Of a DNA stretch of 37,037 bases, positions 1 through 9,014 are shown piece by piece. Numbering within the stretch: position 1 is the first letter of the stretch; each line of letters starts with the position of its first letter. Below the pieces are notes generated by a model. That model saw only the letters and a program-made list of their open reading frames with translations, made no database searches and was not told the DNA's origin. The position numbers and the translations under genes were made by a program. Origin of the DNA: Bacteroidota bacterium (lineage in GTDB: Bacteria; Bacteroidota; Bacteroidia; J057; RFSG01); contig CANHCC010000004.1 in the NCBI GenBank assembly GCA_947459115.1, forward strand, positions 1 to 37,037, in the 5' to 3' direction.

Positions 1-73
1 CAAGCGGATGCTTGCACCAAGCGGATGCTTGCACCAAGCGGATGCTTGCACCAAGCGGATGCTTGCACCAAGC
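1..73. repeat. Tandem array of a 17-bp unit (caagcggatgcttgcac), 4 full copies plus partial
   Basis: Exact copies at 1-17, 18-34, 35-51, 52-68, partial 69-73. The unit contains CAAGC/GCTTG inverted repeats. Confidence 0.97.
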
Positions 74-111
74 ATAATACCACTAGTATCCCCCTCCCAA
101 AAAATAAAAAC

Positions 112-508
112 GCAACAGGCCTGTAAGCCGGGTTCTGTGTGTATAAAATACATGATCATCATTTGTCTAGGCTGCCTGTCACCAGTCAGCTCGATCGGCC
201 TACCCTTCCCGGCGCACTTCCGAAGAAGCTTGTATAACGAGCCGCCATACGGGTTTCCCCGCCGGGATTTATTTGGCCTTTCAACGCCTGAGGTTTACCT
301 GCCTGCCGGTCACCCGGACAAGCCGTGAGCTCTTACCTCACGATTTCACCCTTACCCCACCCGAAAGTAGGGCGGTATCCTTTCTGTGGCACTTTCTGTT
401 CCCCAATCTTTTCAAATTGAAGACCTTCCCGTTAGGAAGCAGGCTGCTCTGTGTTGCCCGGACTTTCCTCCCCCGCCCAAAAGCGGCAGCGATGACCCGG
501 CCTGTTGC
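112..508 (-). ncRNA. rnpB: RNase P RNA (bacterial class A)
   Basis: Minus strand carries gaggaaagtccgggc near the 5' end and acagaacccggcttacaggcc near the 3' end. The terminal P1 stem gcaacaggcc/ggcctgttgc pairs 112-121 with 499-508. Confidence 0.95.
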
Positions 509-512
509 AGCA

Positions 513-520
513 CAAAGGTA
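513..520 (-). promoter_or_regulatory. TAnnTTTG (-7) promoter element of rnpB
   Basis: Plus strand caaaggta = minus TACCTTTG. Its first T is 12 nt upstream of the P1-defined rnpB 5' end (508). Confidence 0.7.
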
Positions 521-618
521 AGGATAATACGCCTGTGTCTCACCCGAATTGGATTCTAAACCCGAAATCCGGGGTTTTGTTTCAAAAAATCTTTTTACCT
601 TAGACCATATTCCAAATC

Positions 619-1449
619 ATGAAATCGGACAGGATTACAAATAGAGGTAGATCGGCGCTGTGCCTTATTGTGGAGACAAAGGGCTCTACTCCACGTAAGA
701 CGGGTACCAGAATGACGGTCTTTGAAGATGGCTCTATCGAAGGGACCATAGGGGGGGGCAGTTTTGAAAAGAAGGTCATCGAAGATGCTCTGGGTCAGTT
801 GCGTGCAGGGCAACCCCGATTGTTTGAACATCACTTGCTTCAGGAGCATGAGATGTGTTGTGGCGGGAGTGTTAAGGTCTATATTGAACCCGAACCTGTT
901 CGGCAAAAGTTATACATTTTTGGGGCAGGGCATGTGGGTAAAGAGGTGGCCGGGATTGGGCAACAGGCCGGTTTTGAAGTTAAGGTGTATGATGATCGGG
1001 AAGAATATATCCAACAAATTCAATTCCCCGGGGTAGAGTCATATTGTATGGATTTTATGGAGGCGCTTGCCTCTATTGGGTTTGATGAAAGATCTTATGT
1101 TGTTATTCTAACTTATCGGCATGACATAGATCGGGCGATATTGCGGTATTGTCTGGGGCAAAAGCGGGCGTATTTAGGATTTATCGGGAGTCTGAGGAAA
1201 ATACTCGTGACACGCAAGATGATGCTGAAAGCAGGCGTTGCCACGGAAGCTGAACTAGATGAAGTGAAAATGCCCATTGGTCTAAACATTGGAGCGGAGA
1301 CCCCGTTTGAAATAGCGGTAAGTATCGTGGCCCAATTGATAGAAGTTAAGAACCGGAATCAACTGACTGTGGCGAATCAGATACTAGACATCGAGCAGTG
1401 TCTGGCAAAGATGCCTGAAGCGGATCATGAGAAGATCGAGCATTCATAA
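619..1449 (+). CDS. xdhC: XdhC/CoxI family protein
   Basis: ORF with LCLIVETKGSTPRKTGTRM, GTIGGGSFE, and C-terminal LYIFGAGHVGKEVA Rossmann motif typical of XdhC. Confidence 0.85.
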   Translation: MKSDRITNRGRSALCLIVETKGSTPRKTGTRMTVFEDGSIEGTIGGGSFEKKVIEDALGQLRAGQPRLFEHHLLQEHEMCCGGSVKVYIEPEPVRQKLYIFGAGHVGKEVAGIGQQAGFEVKVYDDREEYIQQIQFPGVESYCMDFMEALASIGFDERSYVVILTYRHDIDRAILRYCLGQKRAYLGFIGSLRKILVTRKMMLKAGVATEAELDEVKMPIGLNIGAETPFEIAVSIVAQLIEVKNRNQLTVANQILDIEQCLAKMPEADHEKIEHS

Positions 1450-1503
1450 ATTCTGATATGATATAACTTTTTATCAAAGTTTGTTTAGATCTATTAAAAC
1501 AAA

Positions 1504-1527
1504 ACAGCACCCCTTTCGGCGTGCTGT
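1504..1527 (-). terminator. Intrinsic terminator downstream of the phosphohexomutase gene
   Basis: ACAGCAC...GTGCTGT stem followed on the minus strand by TTTTGTTTT. Confidence 0.65.
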
Positions 1528-1550
1528 CTTGCTTGTGAAAAAAATTGGGA

Positions 1551-2948
1551 TTAACCTAAAATGGTCGCTTTCGTTGCGTCCAAAATGGCGAAGCTTTCTT
1601 CACGGGTAGGGGCTTCGGCATAGACCCGAAGGACAGGTTCAGTTCCTGAGGCACGAATCATAACCCAGGAATTTTCATCAAAAATAAATTTGTGTCCATC
1701 TAAGTCCCTTACTTCCTTAATGGTATATTTCCCGAAGCTTTTGTAGTGTCCTTCGTTGCAGGCTTTAACGATAGCTTCTTTCTGATCCTGACGGATGTGA
1801 AGGTCATAGCGCTGCACGGAGAAAGAACCAATCAGGGCATAGACTTCTTCGATTAACTGGGTCAGGGTTTTCCCGGTTTTGGCCATAAATTCAAAGAGCA
1901 TCAGACCGATGAAAATACCATCCCGCTCAGGAACATGGCCTGTCACGGAAATGCCCCCGGATTCTTCTCCACCGGTCAGGACATTCTCATTGACCATGAT
2001 TTCGCAGATATATTTGAAGCCGATTTTCGTGCGTTCAAAAGGCAAGTTGTAGAGGGCACAGAGTTTTTCCAGTTTGGCACAAACAGAAAAGGATACAACC
2101 ACTTTACCACTTAATTTTTTGTAATGGTGGAGGTAATGCACCAGGAGCAGAAGTATATGATGGGAGTCCACAAAGTTGCCATTCTCATCATAGAGGCCAA
2201 TACGATCGGCATCTCCGTCAGTAACAAGACCGATAGAGAGTTTTTCTGATTTGATTAAAGCGGCAAATTCTCCAAGGTTTTTTTCAATGGGTTCCGGGGG
2301 AACGCCGTTAAAGGAAGGATTGACCTCACAATGCAGGAGGCTGGCTTCCGGAAAGAGTTTGCGCATTACATTTTGGCCTGCACCATACATGGCATCATAG
2401 CCGATTTTCATGCCACTGTTGCGAATCGCATTAAGGTCGAAGGACTCTTTCATGTGATTGATGTAAAGTGCTTCGGCATCGTAGTATTCGATTTTTTTCT
2501 CTGCCACAAGGTCCGAGAACCGATTTTCGAAATTAACCGCATGGTCCGGAATGAGGGTTTCTACCTCTGCAACCATTGAAGGAAAAGAGGGGCCTCCAAA
2601 ATGACCTTTCAGTTTATAGCCGGAATATTCCGGAGGGTTATGAGATGCCGTAATGATGATACCGGCGCTGAGTTGCTTGCGTACTGTGGCAAGAGAAATC
2701 ATTGGGGTGCTGGAGAAGCCAGGTGTGATGAACACTTTTACCCCGTTTTGGGCCAGAATGTTGGCTGTGGTCTCTGCAAAGAGTTTTCCATTAAAACGAC
2801 AATCGTAGCCTACAATGGCTGAGGGATTGGGGTAATTTTTTTTGAGCCATTCTGCGGTGGCGAAGGCGACACGACTCAGGTTCTCTATGGTAAACGAATC
2901 GGCAATGATTGCCCTCCACCCGTCGGTTCCGAATTTTATTTTTTCCAT
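1551..2948 (-). CDS. Phosphoglucomutase/phosphomannomutase family protein
   Basis: KFGTDGWRAI, TASHNP phosphoserine loop, DGDADRIG metal loop, GGEESGG, RASGTEP motifs. Confidence 0.95.
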   Translation of the reverse strand: MEKIKFGTDGWRAIIADSFTIENLSRVAFATAEWLKKNYPNPSAIVGYDCRFNGKLFAETTANILAQNGVKVFITPGFSSTPMISLATVRKQLSAGIIITASHNPPEYSGYKLKGHFGGPSFPSMVAEVETLIPDHAVNFENRFSDLVAEKKIEYYDAEALYINHMKESFDLNAIRNSGMKIGYDAMYGAGQNVMRKLFPEASLLHCEVNPSFNGVPPEPIEKNLGEFAALIKSEKLSIGLVTDGDADRIGLYDENGNFVDSHHILLLLVHYLHHYKKLSGKVVVSFSVCAKLEKLCALYNLPFERTKIGFKYICEIMVNENVLTGGEESGGISVTGHVPERDGIFIGLMLFEFMAKTGKTLTQLIEEVYALIGSFSVQRYDLHIRQDQKEAIVKACNEGHYKSFGKYTIKEVRDLDGHKFIFDENSWVMIRASGTEPVLRVYAEAPTREESFAILDATKATILG

Positions 2949-2965
2949 ATATCAAGATTAACCTG

Positions 2966-2973
2966 CGAAATTA
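2966..2973 (-). promoter_or_regulatory. Putative -7 element (TAATTTCG) for the phosphohexomutase gene
   Basis: Plus cgaaatta. Predicts a TSS near 2961 and a ~13-nt leader. Confidence 0.4.
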
Positions 2974-3049
2974 ATAAAAGAAATGAAGGGTGTGGGGTAG
3001 AGAGTCGGCTGATAGCAACTTTTTGGGCGACAGATTTGTTTGGAAATTT

Positions 3050-4357
3050 ATGTCAATTGTATGCTTTTGGTTTCGGCGTGATTTGCGCCTTCAGGATAAT
3101 GCCGGATTATTTCATGCGCTTCAGTCCGGACATCCAGTTTTGCCCGTATTTATCTTTGATGAGGAGATTTTGGATAAACTTCCCAACAAAGAGGACCGTC
3201 GGGTTGAATTTATTTACGAGTCCCTCGTGCAATTGGACACGCAGTTGAGAGAACAGGGTTCAGGCCTATTGGTGATGAAGGGCAGTCCGGAAGCGGTTTG
3301 GAAGAAGATTATTCAGAAATATAGTCCTACAGCGGTATATACCAACCGGGATTATGAACCCTATGCAAGGCAAAGAGACGGGGAAATAAAAGCTCTGCTT
3401 GAAAGCAAAGGAGTTATCTTTCAAACTTTTAAAGATCAGGTAATATTTGAGGAAGGGGAAGTGACTAAGGATGATGGGAAACCTTATACTGTATTCACCC
3501 CCTATAAGCGGAAGTGGTTGAGTTTATTGACTGAGGGGCATTATAAAGCCTATGCCTCGGATAAGATAGGATCCGGTCAATGGTATCAGGGCGAAATTCC
3601 TTCCTTGATGGCATATGAGGGGACAGGCTTCAGGAAGAGCCTGGAGCAGAGTTTTCCGGATCGAAAAATTCCGGTAAAGATTATCGAACGATATGACCAA
3701 ACACGGGATTTTCCTGCCATTGCAGGAACCAGTCGTTTAAGTGTTCATTTGAGATTCGGGACATTAAGCATTCGTAAGGCCGTTGAAGTTGGCATTCGTA
3801 GTAATGCTACCTGGTTGAGTGAATTAATATGGCGGGAGTTTTACATGATGATATTGTGGCATTTTCCCCATGTGGTGAAAGGTGCCTTTAAACCGGCCTA
3901 TGATGCGATTCCTTGGGAGAATAATCCTGAGTGGTTTAAGGCCTGGTGTGAGGGAAAAACTGGGTTTCCGATTGTGGATGCGGGGATGCGGGAATTATCA
4001 GCGACTGGATTTATGCACAACCGGGTCAGGATGATTACAGCTTCGTTTCTGACAAAACATTTGTTGATTGACTGGCGTTGGGGAGAGGCCTGGTTTGCTG
4101 AGAAGTTGTTGGACTTTGATTTATCGGCCAATAATGGAGGATGGCAATGGGCTGCGGGGAGTGGGTGTGATGCGGCGCCTTATTTCCGGGTTTTTAGTCC
4201 GGATGCCCAGACGGAACGCTTTGATGGTAAAGCCGACTATATTCGAAAATGGGTCCCGGAGTATGGTACTTCAGAGTATCCTAAACCAATTGTAAATCAT
4301 GCTGTTGCAAGAGTGAAGGCTGTAGAAGTTTATCGAAACGCCTTGAAAAACGATTGA
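3050..4357 (+). CDS. phr: Cryptochrome/deoxyribodipyrimidine photolyase family protein
   Basis: VCFWFRRDLRLQDN N-terminus; LIWREFYM, DAGMRELSATGFMHNRVRM, DFDLSANNGGWQWAAGSGCDAAPYFRVFSP FAD-binding domain. Start placed at internal Met (MSIVCFWFRRDLR) rather than ORF start 2990. Confidence 0.95.
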   Translation: MSIVCFWFRRDLRLQDNAGLFHALQSGHPVLPVFIFDEEILDKLPNKEDRRVEFIYESLVQLDTQLREQGSGLLVMKGSPEAVWKKIIQKYSPTAVYTNRDYEPYARQRDGEIKALLESKGVIFQTFKDQVIFEEGEVTKDDGKPYTVFTPYKRKWLSLLTEGHYKAYASDKIGSGQWYQGEIPSLMAYEGTGFRKSLEQSFPDRKIPVKIIERYDQTRDFPAIAGTSRLSVHLRFGTLSIRKAVEVGIRSNATWLSELIWREFYMMILWHFPHVVKGAFKPAYDAIPWENNPEWFKAWCEGKTGFPIVDAGMRELSATGFMHNRVRMITASFLTKHLLIDWRWGEAWFAEKLLDFDLSANNGGWQWAAGSGCDAAPYFRVFSPDAQTERFDGKADYIRKWVPEYGTSEYPKPIVNHAVARVKAVEVYRNALKND

Positions 4358-4390
4358 AATCCGGTATCTTTACACGATTACTGCTGAAAT

Positions 4391-4819
4391 ATGAAGGATT
4401 TTAACGAAAAACTGCTGAAAATCATCGAGAGAAGAAATCAGCTTGCAGAATTAAGTTATAACGACAAGAAATACGATAAAATCGAAGATCAGCTTCACGA
4501 TTTAGAGGATGAATTTACCGACGAATATGGGGAGCAGATGGAAGATATTATTCGTCAGATTCAGCATAAATACAATGCCTGGCAGGAGGTGTTGCATCCG
4601 ACCGCGTACATCGCCCGGAAGTATGTGGAGAAGGTAGATGCCAATGGCAATAAAATTTACTCCGTTACCCGTCAGGATGGGGTAGGAATAGAGAATTCCG
4701 AGACGGGCGAGTTGAAACTGGTCTATGTGCCCTTACCCGCGAGACTGGTGCTGACCGGTCGCCATGGAATCCATGAGGTCTGGAACAGTAATCAGCCCGA
4801 TCAGATTAATCTGATGTGA
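4391..4819 (+). CDS. Conserved hypothetical protein (142 aa)
   Basis: Intact ORF following the photolyase gene with upstream TATCTTTA near-promoter. No recognisable family. Confidence 0.75.
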   Translation: MKDFNEKLLKIIERRNQLAELSYNDKKYDKIEDQLHDLEDEFTDEYGEQMEDIIRQIQHKYNAWQEVLHPTAYIARKYVEKVDANGNKIYSVTRQDGVGIENSETGELKLVYVPLPARLVLTGRHGIHEVWNSNQPDQINLM

Positions 4820-5040
4820 GAGCACGGGTCTTTTGCAGGCTGAGTGTGTGGATCATTTTGGGGGTTGGGGTATTGTCAGGCTGTAAAAGCAGTCATCAGG
4901 ATTGTGATACGCCGGCAGCGGTGAGACATCGTTCAAGGAGTCAGGCAAGGCCGGGAGGAGGAGGTAAATTTCAATACCGACATCGATATGCCGGTCGTAA
5001 GGGGCCGGAATATCGGAGATACATACATAAACATTGGTGA
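4816..5040 (+). CDS. Small putative lipoprotein, basic (74 aa)
   Basis: GTG start overlapping the upstream stop (GTGA). Hydrophobic segment ending in lipobox VLSG-C, then an Arg-rich mature region. Confidence 0.5.
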   Translation: MRARVFCRLSVWIILGVGVLSGCKSSHQDCDTPAAVRHRSRSQARPGGGGKFQYRHRYAGRKGPEYRRYIHKHW

Positions 5041-5207
5041 TGCATCGTCTATTGGCAGTAATCCTGCTTGGTACAGGAGTGCTTTTGTCTTCTTGTGGGG
5101 GAGGGCCTTCCGGTTGTCCCGGTGTAATGAGTACAGGGAATCGTATCCCCAAGAAAGCGAAGAGACCCAAATACGGCTTATTCCCTAAAAAGATGCAACC
5201 TAAGTGA
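5040..5207 (+). CDS. Small putative lipoprotein (55 aa), absent from the supplied ORF track
   Basis: TGATG stop/start overlap with the preceding ORF. Translation MHRLLAVILLGTGVLLSSCGGGPSGCPGVMSTGNRIPKKAKRPKYGLFPKKMQPK has a signal peptide and LSSC lipobox. Confidence 0.6.
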   Translation: MHRLLAVILLGTGVLLSSCGGGPSGCPGVMSTGNRIPKKAKRPKYGLFPKKMQPK

Positions 5208-5252
5208 AAGGGTCAGAACCTTTTCCACAAATCATAAATCAACTCATCAATC

Positions 5253-5316
5253 TGCCCTGAAAGGGCATTTTGTTCTGTCCGGCACTTTAGTGCCGGAAGG
5301 GCATTTTAGTTTGTCC
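5253..5316. repeat. Compound palindromic repeat element between convergent genes
   Basis: Hairpins TGCCCT-gaa-AGGGCA (5253-5267) and TCCGGCACT-tt-AGTGCCGGA (5278-5297). Imperfect direct repeat gaaagggcattttgttctgtcc (5259-5280) / ggaagggcattttagtttgtcc (5295-5316). Confidence 0.85.
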
Positions 5317-5326
5317 GCCCCCTTCA

Positions 5327-7009
5327 CTACCCAATTTTTTGATACACCCCTTCCAATAATTCCACTTTTGTCTTTTGGCTTGCACCAAGCAAATCTTCAA
5401 CGGCCTGTTTTAACCCCTGATGAATTGCAGTGTCTTCAATGCCCTGAAGGTTTATCAGCACATTCATGCCTGCACCTTCAATGGCGGTAATGGCACATAA
5501 GACGCCAACTCCGGCATCTGTGATGGAGCTTGGGTTCCCATGCAGAATCATTTCTTTAAGAATGGGGAACACTTCAGCAGCGGTTTGCATAACCTGAAGG
5601 GGGATTTCAGCTGCATAAATATTGGCCTTTTGAATGGCTTGTTTGCGGGCAACTTTCTCTTCTTCTGTTGTTTTGGGTAGGCCGAATGCGGCCATAACTT
5701 CATTAAACGCCCGTGTATCTTCTTCGATCAGGAAGAGCAGTTTTTCCCGGATTTGCTGAGCCTTAAAGGCCAGTGCACTGAAGGTAGGGATGCGGTCTTC
5801 CCATCCTCTTTTTCCAGCTGCCAGGTTTGCGGTCATGGCGGCCAGGCCTGCGGCCAGACTGCCGCACAATGCCGATACAGATCCACCCCCCGGGGCGGGG
5901 GCTTCCGACGCGAGGACTTCGGTAAATCTGGATATGGTTAAATCGTTGAGCCCCTTTGTTGTTTCTCGGAGTTTGTACTCAATGATTTTTTCTTCGGCAA
6001 CAAAAGGCCTGAGGTCACTCAGTCCCATGCTTTGTACTGCCATCTGAATCAGCTCTCGTTCAGATACCCCAATGGAGCGGTTTTGTTTTGCGAGATAAAA
6101 TTTGCCTGCTTCAGTAAGGGCCGAAAGTGGTATCAGCCCGACTATTTCAGTCCCAGACACCCTTAAGCCTCTTTGAGTTGCAGATTTATTCACTTCTTCA
6201 AACGCCTGGTGTAGGGAGGTTACGGATAGATTGGTCAGATTCATCGAGACCTGAGCAAAGCCATATTCCTCGATGAACCAGCCAACGGCTTTGCATTCTT
6301 TGAGGGTTCCGGGAATGCGAACTGGTTCTCCCTTTTCATCTAATATGGGTTTGCCTGACGGTTTCCCGTTGTCGGTTTTTATTCTTCCGTTTTCTCTGAC
6401 ATCAAAGGCAACAGAGTTGGCCAAACGGACAGAAGCTGTATTCAAATTGAAATTCACCGCAGCCAAAAATTCTCTGACCCCTATGACGGTTTGTCCTGAT
6501 TTGGCGTTGAATTCCGCTTTACCATAATCAGGTTTCCATTCAGGCTGTAATATCTTTTTGGCGAATCCCTCATATTCTCCGGAGCGAATGATGGATAAGT
6601 TTTTACGTTCGGTTGATTTCGCTGCGTATTCATACATATAAACCGGAATATTTAATTCCCGGCCAACTCTTTCACCCAATCGGTGGGCGAGCTCAACCGC
6701 TTCTTCGACGGATATTCCGGAGACTGGAATGAGGGGACAGACATCGGTTGCGCCCATTCTGGGATGTGCGCCCTGATGTCGGGTCATATCAATAAGTTGT
6801 CCAGCCATTTTGATAGCCTGGAACGCAGCTTCAATGACTGCCTCTGGGTCTCCGGCAAAAGTAACGACCGTTCGATGGGTACTTGCGCCCGGGTCAATAT
6901 CCAGAAGTTTTACACCGGTTGTCTGGCGGATAGGCTCGCAGATGGCTTCTATGATTTTCATGTCCCGCCCTTCGGAGAAATTTGGTACGCATTCGAGGAT
7001 TCGCTTCAT
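5327..7009 (-). CDS. ftcD: Bifunctional glutamate formimidoyltransferase / formimidoyltetrahydrofolate cyclodeaminase
   Basis: MKRILECVPNFSEGRD N-terminus, DIDPGASTHRTVVTF, HQGAHPRMGATDVCPL; C-terminal cyclodeaminase domain APAPGGGSVSALCGSLAAGL. Confidence 0.95.
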   Translation of the reverse strand: MKRILECVPNFSEGRDMKIIEAICEPIRQTTGVKLLDIDPGASTHRTVVTFAGDPEAVIEAAFQAIKMAGQLIDMTRHQGAHPRMGATDVCPLIPVSGISVEEAVELAHRLGERVGRELNIPVYMYEYAAKSTERKNLSIIRSGEYEGFAKKILQPEWKPDYGKAEFNAKSGQTVIGVREFLAAVNFNLNTASVRLANSVAFDVRENGRIKTDNGKPSGKPILDEKGEPVRIPGTLKECKAVGWFIEEYGFAQVSMNLTNLSVTSLHQAFEEVNKSATQRGLRVSGTEIVGLIPLSALTEAGKFYLAKQNRSIGVSERELIQMAVQSMGLSDLRPFVAEEKIIEYKLRETTKGLNDLTISRFTEVLASEAPAPGGGSVSALCGSLAAGLAAMTANLAAGKRGWEDRIPTFSALAFKAQQIREKLLFLIEEDTRAFNEVMAAFGLPKTTEEEKVARKQAIQKANIYAAEIPLQVMQTAAEVFPILKEMILHGNPSSITDAGVGVLCAITAIEGAGMNVLINLQGIEDTAIHQGLKQAVEDLLGASQKTKVELLEGVYQKIG

Positions 7010-7013
7010 AGAG

Positions 7014-7021
7014 CAAAAATA
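7014..7021 (-). promoter_or_regulatory. TAnnTTTG (-7) element, predicted leaderless promoter of ftcD
   Basis: Minus TATTTTTG. First T (7021) is 12 nt from the A of ATG (7009). Confidence 0.6.
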
Positions 7022-7132
7022 ATGGGTTTTGGGGTAACCCTTCGAATTTTAAGAGATCCAATTTTTTTATAAAATTGTTTGATGGAGGTGTATATATAAC
7101 ATTCGCTTAACATTTCATGAAATTCAGGGTAA

Positions 7133-7140
7133 TACCTTTG
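7133..7140 (+). promoter_or_regulatory. TAnnTTTG (-7) element upstream of the DUF47/PiT operon
   Basis: TACCTTTG, predicted TSS ~7145, 21-nt leader. Confidence 0.55.
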
Positions 7141-7165
7141 TCGTGTAAAGTTGTAGTTATTCTAT

Positions 7166-7801
7166 ATGGGCATTCTTCAGTTTTTTAATACTCAGGACAA
7201 GATTTTTGTTCCTTTATTTGTGTCGGTGACATCTAATTTGGGCGAACTTTCTGAAATACTTAAAAAAGTCATTGAAACACCTGTGGGTGAACGAGAGGAA
7301 ATGGCCAAACAGGCTCAGGCTATGGATGCAAAGGGGGAAAAGCTCCTTCGTTCCATTATCAAGGAATTAGGCAAAAACTTTATCACGCCCTTCGACCGGG
7401 AGGATATCCATGATTTGGAGACGGCTATAGCTTCAACCCAGGATTTTGTTCATGGTTCTTTGAAGCGAATTCATCTATATCATGTTCAGGAAAATGATTC
7501 TCATTTCATTGAATTATCAGATCAGATTATTCTTGGTGTTTCAAAATTGCAACAGGCCTGTGAGTTGTTAATTAGTATGAAAAATGCCGCGCAAATCAAG
7601 AGTATTTGTCAGGAGATCAAGAAGATTGAACTTGAGGCAGATGCTATTTATGACAGGGCAACTACTGCGTTGTTTGAACAGGAGAAAGATCCGATTGCGC
7701 TGATGAAGAAAAAAGATATTTTGGAGGCTTTGGAAACAGCAACCGATAAAATTGACGAAGCGGCGAATATCATTCGGTCTATTTTGATTAAATACGCCTG
7801 A
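7166..7801 (+). CDS. DUF47 (PhoU-like) phosphate transport-associated protein
   Basis: Helical ORF with HDLETAIASTQDFVHGSLKRI and ALETATDKIDEAANIIRSI, directly upstream of a PiT transporter. Confidence 0.85.
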   Translation: MGILQFFNTQDKIFVPLFVSVTSNLGELSEILKKVIETPVGEREEMAKQAQAMDAKGEKLLRSIIKELGKNFITPFDREDIHDLETAIASTQDFVHGSLKRIHLYHVQENDSHFIELSDQIILGVSKLQQACELLISMKNAAQIKSICQEIKKIELEADAIYDRATTALFEQEKDPIALMKKKDILEALETATDKIDEAANIIRSILIKYA

Positions 7802-7814
7802 TTCAAATCTTAAC

Positions 7815-9014
7815 ATGACTCTGCTTCTTGTAATTATCGTTCTGGCATTGGTATTTGATTATATCAATGGTTTTCATGATGCGGCAAATTCGATTGCAAC
7901 TATTGTTTCAACGAAAGTTTTGACGCCAACTCAGGCTGTGCTTTGGGCTGCCTTTTTCAATTTTATGGCCTTTTTCATTTTTAAAGACCATGGGGTAGCC
8001 AACACAATAGCCAAAACGGTACAGGAAAGTTTTATTACCCTTCCGGTTATTTTTTCCGGATTGGTGGCTGCCATTATCTGGAATCTGCTCACTTGGTGGT
8101 ATGGGATTCCTTCCTCTTCTTCTCATACCCTGATCGGTGGATTTGCTGGTGCAGCTCTGACACATGCTGGATTTAATTTTGCTGCGATTAATGCGGAGCC
8201 GGTGATTCGGACGGTCAGTTTTATTGTTTTGGCACCGCTTATCGGTATGCTCGTGGCTTATTTGGTTTCGGTATGGTTTATTTTTTCTTTCCGTAAATCG
8301 GTTTGGCCAAGTCTTCTCTCTTCTATGTTAATGGTCGGTGTAACTATCGTGCTATTTATGTTTATGGAAACGAATCCGGAGGTGATAAAATCTCATTTTG
8401 AAAGTCCTATTCTTCGGGTGTTATTTTATGAGAAGAATTTTAAATGGGTGCTTCTTGCGATTATTTTATATACCCTGGGAATCTTTACACTTTTCCTTAA
8501 TCGAATGAACCATGCGAAGTCTAATGAGTGGTTTAGAAAGTTGCAACTTGTTTCTTCTGCTGCGTTCAGTTTAGGTCATGGGGGGAATGATGCGCAGAAG
8601 GTGATGGGGATTATTACGGTTGCTTTGATTGCTTCTGGTGAAATTGAAAAGTTTGAAGAGATGCCTGTGTGGGTACCTTTGGCATGTTATGGGGCCATAG
8701 CCGCGGGTACGATGAGTGGAGGTTGGAAGATCGTGAAGACGATGGGGACAAAAATTACTAAGGTTACGCCTTTTGAAGGGGTTGCTGCTGAGGCTGCGGG
8801 TGCTGTTACGCTGTTTCTTTCAGAGAATCTTAAGATACCTGTGAGTACGACTCACACGATTACCGGCTCGATTATTGGGGTGGGTGCTACTAAGCGTTTA
8901 AGTGCGGTAAGATGGGGTGTGACGACTCAGTTGTTTTGGGCTTGGGTTATGACAATTCCGATTTCTGCCGTTTTGGCTGCGCTGACTTTTATGTTGGTGT
9001 CTGCTTTTTCCTGA
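7815..9014 (+). CDS. pit: Inorganic phosphate transporter, PiT family
   Basis: DYINGFHDAANSIATIVSTKVLTP and SLGHGGNDAQKVMGII signatures, multiple TM segments. Confidence 0.95.
   Translation: MTLLLVIIVLALVFDYINGFHDAANSIATIVSTKVLTPTQAVLWAAFFNFMAFFIFKDHGVANTIAKTVQESFITLPVIFSGLVAAIIWNLLTWWYGIPSSSSHTLIGGFAGAALTHAGFNFAAINAEPVIRTVSFIVLAPLIGMLVAYLVSVWFIFSFRKSVWPSLLSSMLMVGVTIVLFMFMETNPEVIKSHFESPILRVLFYEKNFKWVLLAIILYTLGIFTLFLNRMNHAKSNEWFRKLQLVSSAAFSLGHGGNDAQKVMGIITVALIASGEIEKFEEMPVWVPLACYGAIAAGTMSGGWKIVKTMGTKITKVTPFEGVAAEAAGAVTLFLSENLKIPVSTTHTITGSIIGVGATKRLSAVRWGVTTQLFWAWVMTIPISAVLAALTFMLVSAFS

Noticed and set aside
1-73. CRISPR array at the 17-bp terminal repeats
   Set aside because: Units are directly abutting with no spacers; it is a simple tandem repeat.
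8-328. ORF of 106 aa (MLAPSGCLHQADAC...)
   Set aside because: It runs through the 17-bp tandem repeat and antisense to rnpB; the sequence is explained by repeat and RNA gene.
273-521. ORF of 82 aa on plus strand
   Set aside because: Entirely antisense to rnpB.
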